From Sphagnum magellanicum (lineage: Eukaryota > Streptophyta > Sphagnopsida > Sphagnales > Sphagnaceae): a stretch of DNA of 64,000 nucleotides. The notes below the pieces were generated by a model. That model did not search any database. It was not told the DNA's origin and saw only the letters and a list, made by a program, of their open reading frames with translations. Below, one piece after another: positions 47,301 to 60,479 of the stretch. The translations under genes and the position numbers were made by a program. Within the stretch, counting starts at the first letter, position 1; each line of letters starts with the position of its first letter. The stretch is from NCBI GenBank assembly GCA_021904315.1, contig CM038907.1:31503223-31567222 (forward strand). Direction: 5' to 3'.

Positions 47301-50194
47301 ACTTCATATGGATACCTGCCACACAATAAGGATATTGCTTTAGGTCAAGCCAATAGGATACTTGCGTGTATGGAACTATTATTGCCCAGAGGCAGATTTC
47401 ACCAGCTTCATGGCAAAATAAGTAGCAACAAAATCTCTTTGGTATGAGAAGAAAGCAGTCTGAAATACTGCAAGCACCCTCTGTTGAGAACTGAGAGTCA
47501 GGCTTCAAACTATGAACTTTCATCTCTTCTGGTGCTGAGGCAATCATAATTCTGTTCCACATCCAAAGAGCAAGTAGGATATGAAACTGAAAGTTTGAAG
47601 AAGAGTGAAAATTCTAAATATTCACAGTGGCATTATCCAGCAACAAATTTGAAGAGCAACTTTGAGATGGCCCTAACATTCTAAGTTTGACCTCAAAGAG
47701 AAATGACTCCATATTTTATTAATAAAGGATAGCAATGTCCTGACAATGACAGACCAACCCATGAGCTAGTTATAATCAGGAAATCAAGCCAGGCTTGGAC
47801 CTTTTTGGCAACACTCAGTAGAGGTCTCAATTTGTCTTCAAACTCATACACTGGAGAGGAGAAGTTGTATACTAACCCCAAGCTTGTGATGATGTCCCCA
47901 CATGTGCGGCTGTCAGTGTTAAGTGTCTCTTGACGTCCCTGGACTTTTACCTGAGGAACAGGTTCATCACTGCCCAAGATGGTTGTTTCCACCACCTCAG
48001 CACCAATGTTGTCTTGTGCCAAATCCCAAAATCTCACCCACGAAGTAACTTCCTTCAATGTCTGGAAGGGCGACAAAAGATGATGAACTCCTTTCCGCAC
48101 TACTTCAAACACACTCTCAATAAAAAGTTCAATCGAAATCTGCAAGTCCTGTTACATCACACTTGTCTAAGTAAACATTTCAATGGAATGGGATCAACCA
48201 AAAAAAATTCATCATTATTAGCTTTTGAAAACAGTAGCACTCATGTTCCAAGATCATCAGCTTGAAGGATGCTTCAGGCACTCCTTGGAAGCCCACTCTG
48301 CAGCAACAACAAACTAGATGATGGAATGGATTTTGCATTGCTGATCAACACAGGTGATTCAGGTATAGCACCCTACCTCGATAATGCCACGCCTGCGGTC
48401 TGCTACTTGCCTTGGCACAACATAGTCCTTGACCCCACTTAAGCACCGGGCAAAGCCCCTAAAACTGCTGGAGCTAGACCTGCGAGGGACTGAATTCTCC
48501 TGTGATGTTCCTGATCCTTGTGTCATCAATGGTCTATGCCCTGGTAAGTGCCTGCCATCAAAAGAGCATGCTCAAATCATGTTAACAGACATGTCCAACC
48601 AAAAGTACTCACATTGTGAGCAAAGAGCTAGCTGTACATCAAGTACAACGGTCAACAACATACCAATGACGCAAAGGCCATGTTAGGCATCGAAGACATC
48701 GTTGCCATAGGGGCCTATGTCGCCGCTCCACCCGACTCGTACTGCTGTGTCTTGACATATGTGAAGTTTGTGAGGCAGGAGAGGGAGGACCTGTGTCATC
48801 AACCTCCTCCAGGCCTGATCCATATTCTGATTCACTACTCCATTCATCCTCTGAGTCATACTCTGAAATAAATGCATTGAATGAGGATACTCCACTGCAA
48901 TCCACACCAGAATATGTTGAGTTATGAAAGGAAATACTCCCAAAAGCACATTGCTCGCCTCTTCATCATATGACATAATCCTGAAACATCTATCAGAAGA
49001 GAAAACTCCACAATAATTCTATCACAGATATTTCAAGAGTGTGAACATTGTTTCAAGAATCCACTTATACAGCTACTCTGACTAATACCTGAAGAATCTT
49101 CCTTTCCAAATTGAGCCAAGTTCAACTGTCCATTTTCAAAAAATGCAAGTGTAGGATGTACTCCATAAAATATATAGCAACTCTGGGAGAGGTGAAAAAT
49201 GCTTCAACAACCAACCCTACCATCCAATTTTGCAACTTGGGAAAGACAGAATAATGTCTGGGGTTTGTCAAGTATATTCTGCTGCCAGGATGTGGCCAAT
49301 TTGCTGGTCATCAGTGCTTGAAAAAACATTCTGCAGACCAGTTATCTAGTTCACAAGGTGGTTCGGTAGGTAGAGTACAATTTTAAAACCCCAAGTGGTA
49401 GTTGAGGAGGAACTTACTTCTCCATCCAGCGTGGCATTCGGGGTGCCTGAAAAGTTGGGTAAAGCTCAAAGCCTTGCATGCCTTCCAAAATCTTAGACCT
49501 TCCTGGGAGTATCAACAGCAAAAGTGCAGAAACGCCATTGATAACCCTCACAGTATTGTTAAAAGCTTCTTGGCTGAAAGTCTTCAGTGACCTGCATCAT
49601 ATGAGCACACATTTGTTCCAAGAATACATCAATTCTGCTATGAAACAAAATTTGTTCTTTCTTAATGACCATTGTAAAGCACAGTGACTAGGGTTTGATT
49701 CTGTACATGACTACATCAAGCAACAGGATTACTTCAGGAAAATCATTAGCCATCACTCATTCCCCATGAGCAGATTAGGTCAACATGGACACATTGGTTA
49801 AGAAATGTGAAGCAAAATTTGGAGCAAATTGCTGAGAAAAACCTCTACATGAGCTAGCACCACCGCCTGGCATACAGTGATATAGACTCTCACCACAGTG
49901 ATTAGGGCTTGATTCTGTACATGACTACATCAAATGATAGGATTTTTTCAGCAAAATCATTAGCACTCACTCATGCTACATGAGCAGATTAGGTCAAAAT
50001 GGTTAAGACATGTGAAGCAAAATTTGGAGTCAATTGCTGAGAAAAAAATCTCTATTTGAGATAACACTGCAGCCTGGCACACAGTGATATAGACTCTCCA
50101 GAAGCTCTTCAACTCTTAGTCCTGTAAGAAGAAGGAAGGAGTGGCATTCTTACTCTTTAGCGTTTCCAAGAACCGTATCAGCAAGCCTCTGCAT
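44347..50194 (-). CDS. Plant alpha/beta-hydrolase lipase, complete, 715 aa, 10 exons
   Basis: Resembles the Arabidopsis At1g73920/At1g18460 lipase-like family. Exons on the minus strand: 50194-50154, 49591-49418, 48894-48664, 48551-48377, 48139-47877, 47315-47247, 46843-46787, 46322-46270, 45991-45916, 45355-44347; all junctions are GT/AG and in frame. Start MQRLADTVLGNAK, then NGVSALLLLILPGRSK (hydrophobic) and an acidic Ser-rich segment. The AB-hydrolase-associated lipase region includes DSRTCGDIITSLGYPYEVLR and HILLLERIPR. The core has FLQHGVFDSSLG, GYDVFLGNLRG, the nucleophile elbow GVAHSLGG (Ser440), LILLSPAGFHED, Asp621 in AGLKDRVI and His652 in YAHLDFTF. The catalytic triad is therefore complete. 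Probable role: hydrolysis of an acyl ester; substrate and location are not shown. The exon 4 acceptor at 48551 was chosen because 48540 breaks the frame. Confidence 0.92.
49681..50100. repeat. ~214-bp tandem duplication in lipase intron 1
   Basis: 49681-49894 and 49895-50100 match along their length, for example GATTCTGTACATGACTACATC, GAGCAGATTAGGTCAA, GTGAAGCAAAATTTGGAG and AGTGATATAGACTCTC in both. Identity is about 85% by eye. It accounts for most of intron 1 (49592-50153). Confidence 0.85.
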
Positions 50195-51157
50195 CGTACC
50201 AGACTCCTCTTTACAAGTTCGTGTATCCCCGAAGAAGCTCGCTCTTCAGGCGTCCTCCGCAAGTGAAGATGGAAGGGTGCTCGAATCAGGACCAGCTTTG
50301 ACTTGGATTAGAGGTATGCCAAAATGCTGGCAGGAAGCAGAATAATGCTTTACAACAATCTACAGACAATGAACTTATTTGCACGTCTTCAGACAAGCGC
50401 AATTTGATATCATCAATGCGGAAAGGAACATTTGCAGATTGCAGTCACCTCTGTCTGGAATGCAATAAAAGGGCAAGAAAAAGAACATCACGAAACTGAT
50501 CCAAAAAAAATTTCTCTCTTTGTAATCCTTTGCAGAATCTGCGTTTCAAAAGTAGAAGCATGCGGAGAAAGACATCAAGATATGACTTCTGTTTGAATTG
50601 AAAAGTCCTATTAAGAAGAAGATGCGGATTCCGGATAACAAAGACGCAGATTACCCTAACAATATGCTCGATGCCTCTTCGAAATTCTTACGAGAACCCG
50701 GGGGGGATGAAGAAACCACATGCACGCAAAAGAAAAGCTTCAAGAGGACACAATCTCTCCTTAGAATGTTACGTTTGTCTGTCTAAGACGCCAAGTACAA
50801 AAAAAAAAAAATTAAAGCCAGATTGCACCAAAGCATCTATCACGCCTTCCATAACTACTTCCTCGTCAGACACGTTTCTCACAAAACAAGGACCTGGACC
50901 AGAAATGTGCCTACCAAAAAACGCACAATGAACAGAAGCGGCAATTTTGTTTTTGCGAATCAAGACATTATAATCTTCGAAGTTACTTACAAACAGACGG
51001 ATACTTCCTTGAACAGTACACAAAACAAGGCGCATTGCAACGTGTCCCGCACTGCTGTTCTCCGCCGCACCCGCCGCGTTCCACAAATCGCTGCCGCTCG
51101 CGAGCAGCGACAATGCGCGCTGGTTCTCTCTCTTTTTCTGTGCTTCAGCCCAGAACT
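50195..51157. other. Lipase 5' flank / probable promoter
   Basis: No gene is seen. Plus- and minus-strand open frames (50598-51245) overlap each other and match nothing. No clear TATA box was identified. Confidence 0.4.
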
Positions 51158-52210
51158 AAAACGCCACTTGAGGGGGATTTTAATTTTGGAGCACACTTCT
51201 AGTGCGTTAACTATCTCGCTTTTCTTACCCAAAACGCCACTTTAAAGACAATTTATTTTCTGGACAACAATATTGCTGTGACTGACTATTTCTCCTTGGT
51301 ACCTAAAACGCCACTCATGAGACATTTAGTTTTTGGAGCACACTTTTAGACTCTGTGAAGAATCTCGCCTTATCTAAAACGCCACTAAAGAGGTATTTTT
51401 GGAGCACATTTTTAGAAGCTAACTATCTCGCTTTCTTACCTAAATCGCCACTTTTAGAGACAATTCAATTGTTGGACGCACTTTTACTGTATTGACTCTT
51501 TCACCTCGGTACCATAAAACGCCACTTTTAGTGTGTTAACTACGTCACCCGCCTTGTTAAAAGTTAGAACCATCACTTTTAGGGGGATTGGGACCAGTGT
51601 TGGCCAGTTATTGAGTTTTGACTCGGTTATCAGTCCACCTATTGATAACCTGTCAGCCGGTTATTGGTTTGTTTGTAATTGTTTAATAACCTAATGAATT
51701 GATGATATTAAAATTTCAAAATTTAATAACCTACCCCAAATCTATCCAGATGACTTAGTTATCATCCAGGTAGGTTATCAATCCTAAAACACCAAACAAT
51801 TTTATGATAAAAAAAACCAGAAAAAATAATACTAATAAATAAATTAACTTTGTAAAAACATCCTATGATTCGCTAATAATCCACAGATTAATCAACCGGT
51901 TATCAACTGATTATTTAATAAACTACCATTATACATAATCAACAATTATTACCTCAAAATATTAATAATCTAACCGACATTCAATTTTTTGTATATTAAT
52001 ATATTGTAACTGGCACCCAAACTTTTTTTTTAAAAATTACCTGCCAGGCCAGGCCGTTACTAAGAAAATTAAATAACCGGCCAACACTGATTTGCATCAT
52101 CATCCCTCTCCCGTCCGAGGCCTAAAACGCCACTTTAGATGCATTTTATTCTTAGAGGACAACACTTTTGGTGCGTTAAATGATATCGTTTGTTAAAACG
52201 CCACTTTTTG
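51158..52210. repeat. Tandem array of 66-74-bp units with core AAACGCCACTTT
   Basis: CGCCAC occurs at 51162, 51235, 51309, 51380, 51446, 51520, 52129 and 52199, with spacings of 73, 74, 71, 66 and 74 bp, then 70 bp after an insertion. A degenerate unit (CATCAC) is at 51571. Units share TTTTTGGAGCACACTTTTAG and GTTAACTATCTCGC-like blocks. A 495-bp MITE lies inside the degenerate seventh unit. It is about 1 kb upstream of the lipase start. Its nature (satellite, promoter repeat or transposon part) is unknown. Confidence 0.85.
51595..52089. mobile_element. hAT-type MITE (495 bp)
   Basis: Both ends are CAGTGTTGGCC in inverted orientation, and similarity continues for several more bases (GTTATT). 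The CAGTG start fits hAT elements. The 8-bp flanks ATTGGGAC and ATTTGCAT agree at five of eight positions, so a target duplication is possible but eroded. The interior is rich in GGTTAT/ATAACC and non-coding. It interrupts the tandem array. Confidence 0.75.
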
Positions 52211-55200
52211 CGGGACCCGGATCACCCGTTCACACTTCCCCAAAAACACGTACGAAGTCGAAGTTGCCACGTAGTTTTAGAAACCCAATAAATCTATTTC
52301 ACACAGCCGGCACGTCACGTCGATGCAAAAAAGTTTCTGTGATACACACTCACACATTACATACACACCCCAGGTCCCAGACTCCCTTACCTACTACGTA
52401 AAAGATACCTTACAGTGTAAAAGATGATGGAACAATATCTTTTGGTCGGTGATTGGTGTTAACACCGACAATTAGATCCCAGGCCCACCTTTTCTTTTTC
52501 TTTTCGGGGTATTGTGAGTTAGCCTCGTTTGGAAGTGTTATTTAGTTGCGTCATTTAAGGTTTTTTTTTTTTCTTGGATTACATCTTTCTTGGTCCTTTC
52601 TGGAATTTGTTCTTCTTTCTTAGTACGTGTGGCCACCACAATGAACCAGCAGCACCCACCAGCGCACCATCCACTGGATGGATGCCCCTTATTACTTTGT
52701 TGTGGATGAACCTCAACCGAGTTACGATTTGGTTTAACGTTGGTAACCAACTCTGTAAGAAATAGGTCTCATATATATAGGTAGATAGGTAGGAAATCAG
52801 GTAACTACTAGGTATGTAAAAATAGATGGTTTATACTTAGGTAAGGGCTGTTTTTACTACCTACTTTACTAACAACCTGCTTGTGGGTAAGTTGTTAGTA
52901 AGCAGGTAATTTAAAAAATCAACTGAGGTCCACCATGGTTAGCTAAATGAACTGGAACCCAACAGAAAAAATTGTTTCCTGTCCACTTACCATTCATCCT
53001 TCGTGGTGCACTGGTATGTGCTGGTTCACTGTGGCCATGTGTTAGGTAGCATTTTTTTTCAATGAGGGGACCCTCCAAATACACTAGCAAACTTCTTTTC
53101 AGGGCTTTACAGTGATGAAATGGTAAAGCTAGTTGGGTTTGGTGGAACCCCAAGTGTCATGGATCATAATAGCTAGTTCAGAATGACTCATCCATAACAC
53201 CCATATGTATGCACCTTGAACCCTAACTAACCTTTTACTCACAATGACCAAGTCCAACACTCATAAAAGCAAAACTTCAAGTCAAAATGTGTGTGATTCC
53301 TCAAGTGACAACAAACCCTTGCAATTTTGGGTTATGGGTATGATGAATGTGAATTTATTTTGCAACAAAGCAGCAAACCTCAAAGGGGGGAATCCAGGAC
53401 AATCATAGCTGCTGGATCTTGGAACTACTAACTAGTAAACAAGTTTCTGAAGTTATCTTCAACAACCCATACATAACCCCTCACCGAATAATTGATGCAT
53501 TCTTCAATTGTGTGGGGGCATCTGGATTAACCAATTAGAGGTTAGATGCATCCAATAACTTAATCAAACCCTCACCTAGCACACTTCCTCTTTAGCAGAC
53601 CATGCCAGAGCTCTCAGAGAAGAACCCCACACAACCAAAAATAATGATATTGGTACAAACTTAAATTACTACATCACCCACAGTCTTTGAGAATTCCCCC
53701 CCACAAAAAAGAATTCTTACTTACTAAGTGTGTAAGGAATCTGTGTTTCCCTTTGTGGCGAATTTTTGAACCGTGGCCACACCCCAAACAAAAAAAAAAA
53801 CAAAAAAAAATTTAAAGTGCCATGTGACTCATGCAAAGGGTTTTTTTTTTGAAAAAATGGTATCAGTGTTCAAATATTACAGGGTATTTAACTTAATGAT
53901 ACCCTATTTGACATCCAGACTTCCAATTCTCTCTTGTCTGAGAACCAGACCCAGCCCCATGCCTTTTGAAAAGAGTGAGACCTCGGGTAAGGTTTAAAAA
54001 TTTAACCCAGCTCAAGGTATGAGGGTTTACTCTAGGTCAAGTTTAGAGTCTAGGTTGTAAGTAACTAAGATATTTGCTAACAGGATGATCACACCTAATC
54101 ACTGGCCAACTTTTATCAAAATCTGGGACCAAATGATGATTTACCCATTCTTCTTCCCAAGTCCACTCCCCTTGCCTAAGCCTAACAAAGCCAAGAAATC
54201 CCTTTTATTTCTTTCGGCCAAAGTGAACTAGTAGCATGGTGCACCCACCAATGCACACCATCCATTGCATGCCCATTATAATTCAGTTATGACGATGATA
54301 TTTGAGACTTGAAAAAAAAAAAAAAAACTCCTAATTAGCTTGTGAGAATCACCTTTGATACCCAATTGTTTTCAAATTTATGACAACCGACACTTTAAAA
54401 ATCAGTCTATAAATATATAATTTTTTAAATTGATAGCCTACCCCCCATCTTGAAACAAATTTTTAAAAGTTAAGGAGAATGGGGGGGGGAAGATTTCTCC
54501 ATCACAATCTCTTAGATATGTTATGATCATTAAGCATTCATTATCAAGTGCATTAAGATCACATCACATATGAATGGCATGTGATTAGACCCTAAAGTAC
54601 ATTGATCATGTCTACAAAGCATTATAAGGTAATTCAAGACTTTCTATGCATGATTAGTCTTTAAACTTGGTGTTCTTGCTTGCTTGCTGGATTCATTTCC
54701 TCTTCATCAATCTTCACTTCCATTTATTTGTAACTTGGTGGTCCATTTCCAACTGTACTTGTGCATTTTCAAACCAATCTTCTGGCTCTCATTCAATCCC
54801 CTTCATTGAACTGTTTTTTTGACAACCATTTATAGTTTTGGCTTTCATTCAAACATTCATTCAATTGCTTTTTCAAACAACATTTATACCAAAGGTGATA
54901 GGTAAAAGCTTGGGGCCATGGGCTATACCAAAATCAGGCCTACATGAGGCAATGTCAAGTGCAGGCCCTTATTCTGGCAAAGCCCATGGCCAAGGGCTTT
55001 ATTGTGTGTAAAGACCTATAGGAATTTTTTTTAATTTTTATTCCCCTCATACTAGATGGGCATCACAAGAAATAATATGAAAACAAGCATTTGAAAAAAC
55101 ATAATGCCTATTCCTTGACATTATGTTTTTTTAGAATGCTTCATATGGACATTATGTTTTTTGGAACACCCACCCTTCCAAAGGAAAAATTACAAGCTAT

Positions 55201-56400
55201 AAGGGTGCCCTCCAACTACACTAAAAATATCATATGAGGTTTTTTTTTAATTCCATTTGAGTGTTTTCTTTCACAATTTCAAAAGAAGGATATCTAAGGT
55301 CTAACCAAGGATGAAACCAATGTGGGCTGAATATCATTGGTAAATATTAAATTTTTACTTCGTGGTTAGGTTTTCTAAATAGAATTATAAACATCGTGCA
55401 AATTGATTACACACTTACAATTAGTTGTTCCTACAAATATTAATTTTATGCATTTTTTAATAACATAAAATAAATTATTCAGAAAACATTTCCATGTTCC
55501 ATTGCCAAAACAAGGTGTAAGAAACTCTCCCAAATTGCATAAAGAAATAATGTCCAAAAAACAAAAAGGTAGGAAAATAAATATTCAAATTTTCCCTTGA
55601 AAACTTTGATTCAAATCCAATAACTAATTACTTACTAACCACATACATTACATTTTTCTTTCATTAATCAATAGGGGTGCAAACAGGATACAACAAGCCA
55701 ACATGATTATTTTAGAAAAGGATTACATGTTTTTTTTTGCGAAAACAAACTTTTTTATATGAATGCATTTTGGGACAAATTTTTTTGCAACTTGTTATAA
55801 TAAATGTTTATAGTTGTCCAAGTACATAACATTTTTTTTTATCATTTTTGAATAAATATGAATTTTTGAAGGTGTCTTGATTCCCTGTAAAATTAGTGTT
55901 TTGTCTTTTAAAATGATAATAATTTCAAATCATAACCAATTTTTTTTCTTTTTACATTTTTATGTTTTCTTATATGATACATTATAACTTTTCTTAACAC
56001 ATCATGTACATTTTACCCCATTTATGTGTGGCAAAGGGCTTTTGAACTTTTAAAATTCTGGACCAATTTTGGAAAGTTCTTTGAATTTTTAAAGTTTTAG
56101 AATTCCACGTATTTTTAAGTATGAATGTTTTTTTAATGTGGTTAATAGGTCTTTATCCTTTTAAATTTTTTCCCATCAAATGTATTTTATTATATGATTC
56201 CTTTTAATAGTCCTTTGCAAAATTGACTATTTTTTGACGCCATAGGTGTTCACTTTTGAAGGTCTTAAACCAAAACTTAAACTTAAATTTTCATCAAATG
56301 GATTTTTGGTTTGAACTTTGTGACATTCATATGAGTGAAAAAATGACAACTTGCCATGATTGCCATGGCTTTAAATGGCAAAACATAAATATATATCAAA
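52211..56400. other. Intergenic AT-rich DNA, no gene recognised
   Basis: It contains a perfect 11-bp hairpin (TTACTAACAAC / GTTGTTAGTAA, 52866-52901), poly-A-like tracts (53790-53810, 54311-54326) and a G-run (54481-54490). No coding sequence or transposon domain is recognised. Confidence 0.45.
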
Positions 56401-58950
56401 TTTTGATTGTTTTTCTTGTGATCTAACACCCTTTTTGGCTCGTTGGATTGTCACTACACCCATATGTTTCTTTAAAATTGCCCCATTTATTTCTTGAATT
56501 CCATCCTTGAAATCCTTGTGATGTATAATTGATTATAATTCTAAGATCAAATACAAATACTCCTCCTCCTTGACTATTTACTAAAATATTGTGTTTGTCG
56601 CTTCTTGGTTTAATAGTTACAACTCTACAAATTGTTTTGCCATTTGGTTTGTTGAATCCACTTCCTATTGCTCTTCCACCATCACCTACCATTGTGTTGA
56701 CAACTTCTCTTGTGGTTGTTTTTATGTTGATAGGTCCTTGTTGTGCAATGTTTGAAATTGTGTGTTGAACTCATTTAATTAATACTCCTCTTGAACAACA
56801 TGTGCCTATTGTTTTTACACTACATTGTCTTCCTTTTGCATACATGTTCTTTTAACTCCCCCTTTCATCTCCACCAATTTTGCAAGTTCCTATTCAAATG
56901 TCCTTGGTTCTTTAACTTGGTTTTTTTTCCTCTTCATCTTTTCACCAAATTGTGGGAAATCATTTTTCTAAACTAATGTTAAAGGTACATAATGGAAATC
57001 AAGAAATTCCACCTAATATGCCTTCAACTAATGCATGTACATATTTTCATCCAACCTAAATCTTTTAAATACCATCTTCAAATATTTTGGAACATGTTTT
57101 CAGCCATTTCTCACTAATCAATTAAGTCCTTTACCTTCAACTCCAATGTTTCTTTTTGAAAATTCAACACATCAATTGTTCTAATTTCTACACCTCCATT
57201 TATGTTTGTTACAATGATTTTTTCACTTTTTATTTTTCATCCTTTACATATTTGTTAACCAGCTTCAACCCAAACAATTTTAACATAACTATATTCATTT
57301 CCTAGTTTTATTCAACTATATATTGAAACATACCTAAAGCCCTCCCATGTGGATTTGCCTCTCTTCTAATCTATCCTTTACTTAATGTGTGAAAATTCAA
57401 TGTGGCTCCATGGAATCAATTCCTAATGATTAACAAAAAGTTTCATATGCAACACATGTCAAGCATATAGGACCTTTGTTGCTAATGGTAGTTTGTCTTC
57501 AATAACCACTTGTTCCATTCTTGGTATTAGTTAGTTAATTAAGCCTACAAATTTTTGCCCAATGGTCATTAGTGCCTTTATGGGTGTTAGTTGGTCTTGT
57601 TTACCTTCAAGTTCGTCCTTAGGGGCCACTTGTGCCATTCCTTGTGCATGTTGGTTATGTCTTACATTAAGTTTGTCTTTAAAATGATTTGTGCCATTCA
57701 TGGTGAAGGCTAACCATGCATATTTATTGGTAGCCCATGTTCCCTTTCTAGTGAAAACAATAATTAATCATCTTGGTAAAATGTTGGTGATCACTCCTTC
57801 ATTGTTCATTCCCCATGTGTTGTTCTATATACTAAGGTGTAAGATATTTCTCCTTTTACTTTATTAGTACATGTTGTATTTAATCCTATTGAAATACACT
57901 ACTACACCTTTCATCTTTCGATAAAATCAGCTTTAAAATCTCCTCATTTTTCATTTAATTGTCTTGCACTCATAGGGGTTGTCCTTGTTTGTCATTTCTC
58001 ATCATGTTTTCTCATCAAGGAAATAGATTTTCAATGTAGACTTGTTTCTTTGTTCTCATCAACTATATTCCATTATCTAATCCACTTTCTAATTATTTGT
58101 TTGTGCTCTAAATGTTTCAAGTGCTTACACATGTTTTGGTTCCACTTCTAGAATCCACTCTTCCATGAGCATTTATATGTTGGAGGCTTAAGTGCACACA
58201 TCCTTTGCTAGTAGTATCTTTGTTATCACATTCAATGTCTTTGTTTATGCAATTTCCCACCTTTGGAGTTTTTTCTTCATGTGATTGAACATGATAATGG
58301 CCCAATCTATTGCCTTTCCTTATTTTGTTGTTATGAAAGAACTTGCATTCATGCTATTGAAATAACTAACCTTCTCCTTTTGAATAATTTGCGAAAAATA
58401 ACAAACCGAACATTTTATGGATAAATCACTTTTAAATCACTCCATTACTCCTTGCCTATATGTGTTCTTGCTTTTATAATTTGACATAATGCATGTTCAA
58501 CTTTCTCCTTCAAACAAATGGATAGCTTTTCTAATCTCCTTTGTTTGAAATCTTGAACTTAACTATAATCATGTTTCTATCAATGCATGCAACCTTGTTG
58601 TTCACTTGTGCAAAAATCTAATCATTTGTATTGACCTTATAGGTGTTCCAAAACTATACCAACAACTCATGTCTAGGTGTTTTCCATTCAACTTCAAATA
58701 CCCTACAAATTTTCCCTTTTTTCCCAAACTAATTATAATAATTTTCTTTTTCTAATAGCACATTCTTCACCATTTTTGTACATGGTTTTTTTTAAGGTCC
58801 AACACTAGAAGTTGCAAGTTTTATGGGAATAATTATTGTCTTGGCCTTTTGCAAAACTCATGCAACTCTTGTTCGATGCTCTTAACTTTGCTCAAAAGGA
58901 TGTTATTCCTCCATTGGTTCTTCAAACTCTTCTTGTGTCATTTGTTATTT
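56400..58950 (-). pseudogene. Degenerate unidentified coding stretch
   Basis: On the minus strand successive pieces look protein-like: VFEVEWKTPRHELLV then FWNTYKVNTND and VNNKVACIDRNMI (about 58690-58560), GHYHVQSHEEKTPKVGNCI (about 58305), EKIIVTNINGGVEIRTIDVL (about 57240) and GGGVFVFDLRIIINYTSQGF (about 56560). Many stops look like CAG, CAA or TGG codons changed by C-to-T decay. It lies among retroelements, so a retrotransposon gag-like or accessory frame is the likeliest origin. I cannot name a family. Confidence 0.35.
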
Positions 58951-59393
58951 TTCTTTAAAATTTGAAAAATACATATTTATGGTTATTGTTTTCAAGCTCC
59001 TCCTAGTTAAAAATGCAACTCCTACAAAAGTTTTTCTATGTCTCATAGGTTCTTATTTGTGATATGTTGTTGTTGTTTAAACACATCATCTAAATCAATT
59101 TCCTCTTCTTCTAATGAATACAAATTTTCTGGTGTTGGAAGTGAACATCTTGGAAAACAAACCTGCAATGGCTCTACATATAAGTATTATAAACATGTTT
59201 TCTTTCTTCCTTTTGCTTCTCCTCTTTCATTTTATTTTTTTCTTCCATTATTTTTTGCACAATTTGATACACTCAATTGAAAAAGTTTTTTTACACTCAT
59301 GATGTTTTGCCCTGTATGTAAAGCACCAAGAAAATGACAATTAGAATGGATGTTAATTTATTTTCAAGATAATTATTTTTACTATCCACTTGT
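58951..59393. other. AT-rich DNA
   Basis: Nothing recognised apart from overlapping small AT-rich open frames. Confidence 0.4.
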
Positions 59394-60020
59394 GGGTGAA
59401 AACACACTAGGGTGTCAAAATTTCGACAGAATAAAGACCTTTTTCAAAGTCCTCTTTTAGTGTAGTTGAAAACTAGCTTAAAATATGAATATTTAGATGA
59501 TATTGAAATTAATATTTTTCCATTTCCAATTTCAAATCATGATGCTATAAGACATATAAAAAATATCTCAAAAGAAATTATTTTAAATTAATTTTTAAAA
59601 AAAATTTAAAAGTTTTTTAAATAATTACAATTTTTAGAATTTTAAAAGTCCATAACATAATAAATTAAAATCACATTCCATTCATTCAATGGATCTTTAG
59701 TTTTTTAAACATAATTCATCCAATATCCCAAAGTTGCAAACACATAAAACTAACACATTATAAGCTAAAAGTCCATATCCATGAATTTTGCAAGTGTGAC
59801 AAAATGGGGGCAAAATTCAAAAGTCCATTACATATTGGCTATCCACGATTTTGATTTGATTTTTTCATTTTTGGAAGGTTGATTATGATAGCTTTAGATA
59901 AGTGAGTCATTTTTTTAAATATTTCAATGGATATATTTTATTTTATTTTTGTACATAAGGAATACAGGAAAAACTGCCATTGTGACATCCATATAAGGTC
60001 ACTATAGTGTGCAAACACCC
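59394..60020. mobile_element. GGGTG-family TIR element, copy C (627 bp)
   Basis: The left end is GGGTGAAAACACACTA; the right end, reverse-complemented, is GGGTGTTTGCACACTATA. TTGT borders both sides (59390-59393 and 60021-60024). The right-hand 360 bp match 63645-64000 in inverse orientation. No coding capacity. Confidence 0.75.
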
Positions 60021-60479
60021 TTGTGTCATAAAAATTAGGTAGTTTTTTAAGGTTGGTCAAAATGGCAAATATTTTTCTTGGTTGCACATTTTATTGGTGG
60101 CATTTTAATTATATACACATGAACTAATAATGATTAACTAATAGTTACATTAGTGTCCACATGCTTTGACAATTCAATTTCATTATCCTTTCATTACTTG
60201 TTAACATATCATGTCATAACACATCAACTACATTTTTCTTCATTTATTATATCATTCTTTCGTACATGCTAGTGTTCTAGGTTGTGACACATAATTTACC
60301 TATTCACTCATAGGGCTTTTCTTCTCCCACTTGTTGTTCTTCCGACTTGTGACACACATTTACTTGTTCCTTTGCAAATGACTTTACTTTTGTTTTCCAA
60401 TCTTAGTATATTGGTGTAATTGCAAGTTCTATGTTTAGATTACTACCTATTTCCACACACTCTTAACTAACCTATTTGA

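Noticed and set aside
48377-48540. Alternative lipase exon 4 acceptor at 48540
   Set aside because: It leaves a 2+2 nucleotide split codon and breaks the frame; the acceptor at 48551 restores it.
53859-53870. TGGTATCAG resembling a retrotransposon primer-binding site
   Set aside because: No LTR end or gag-like sequence lies beside it; a nine-base match is expected by chance in 64 kb.
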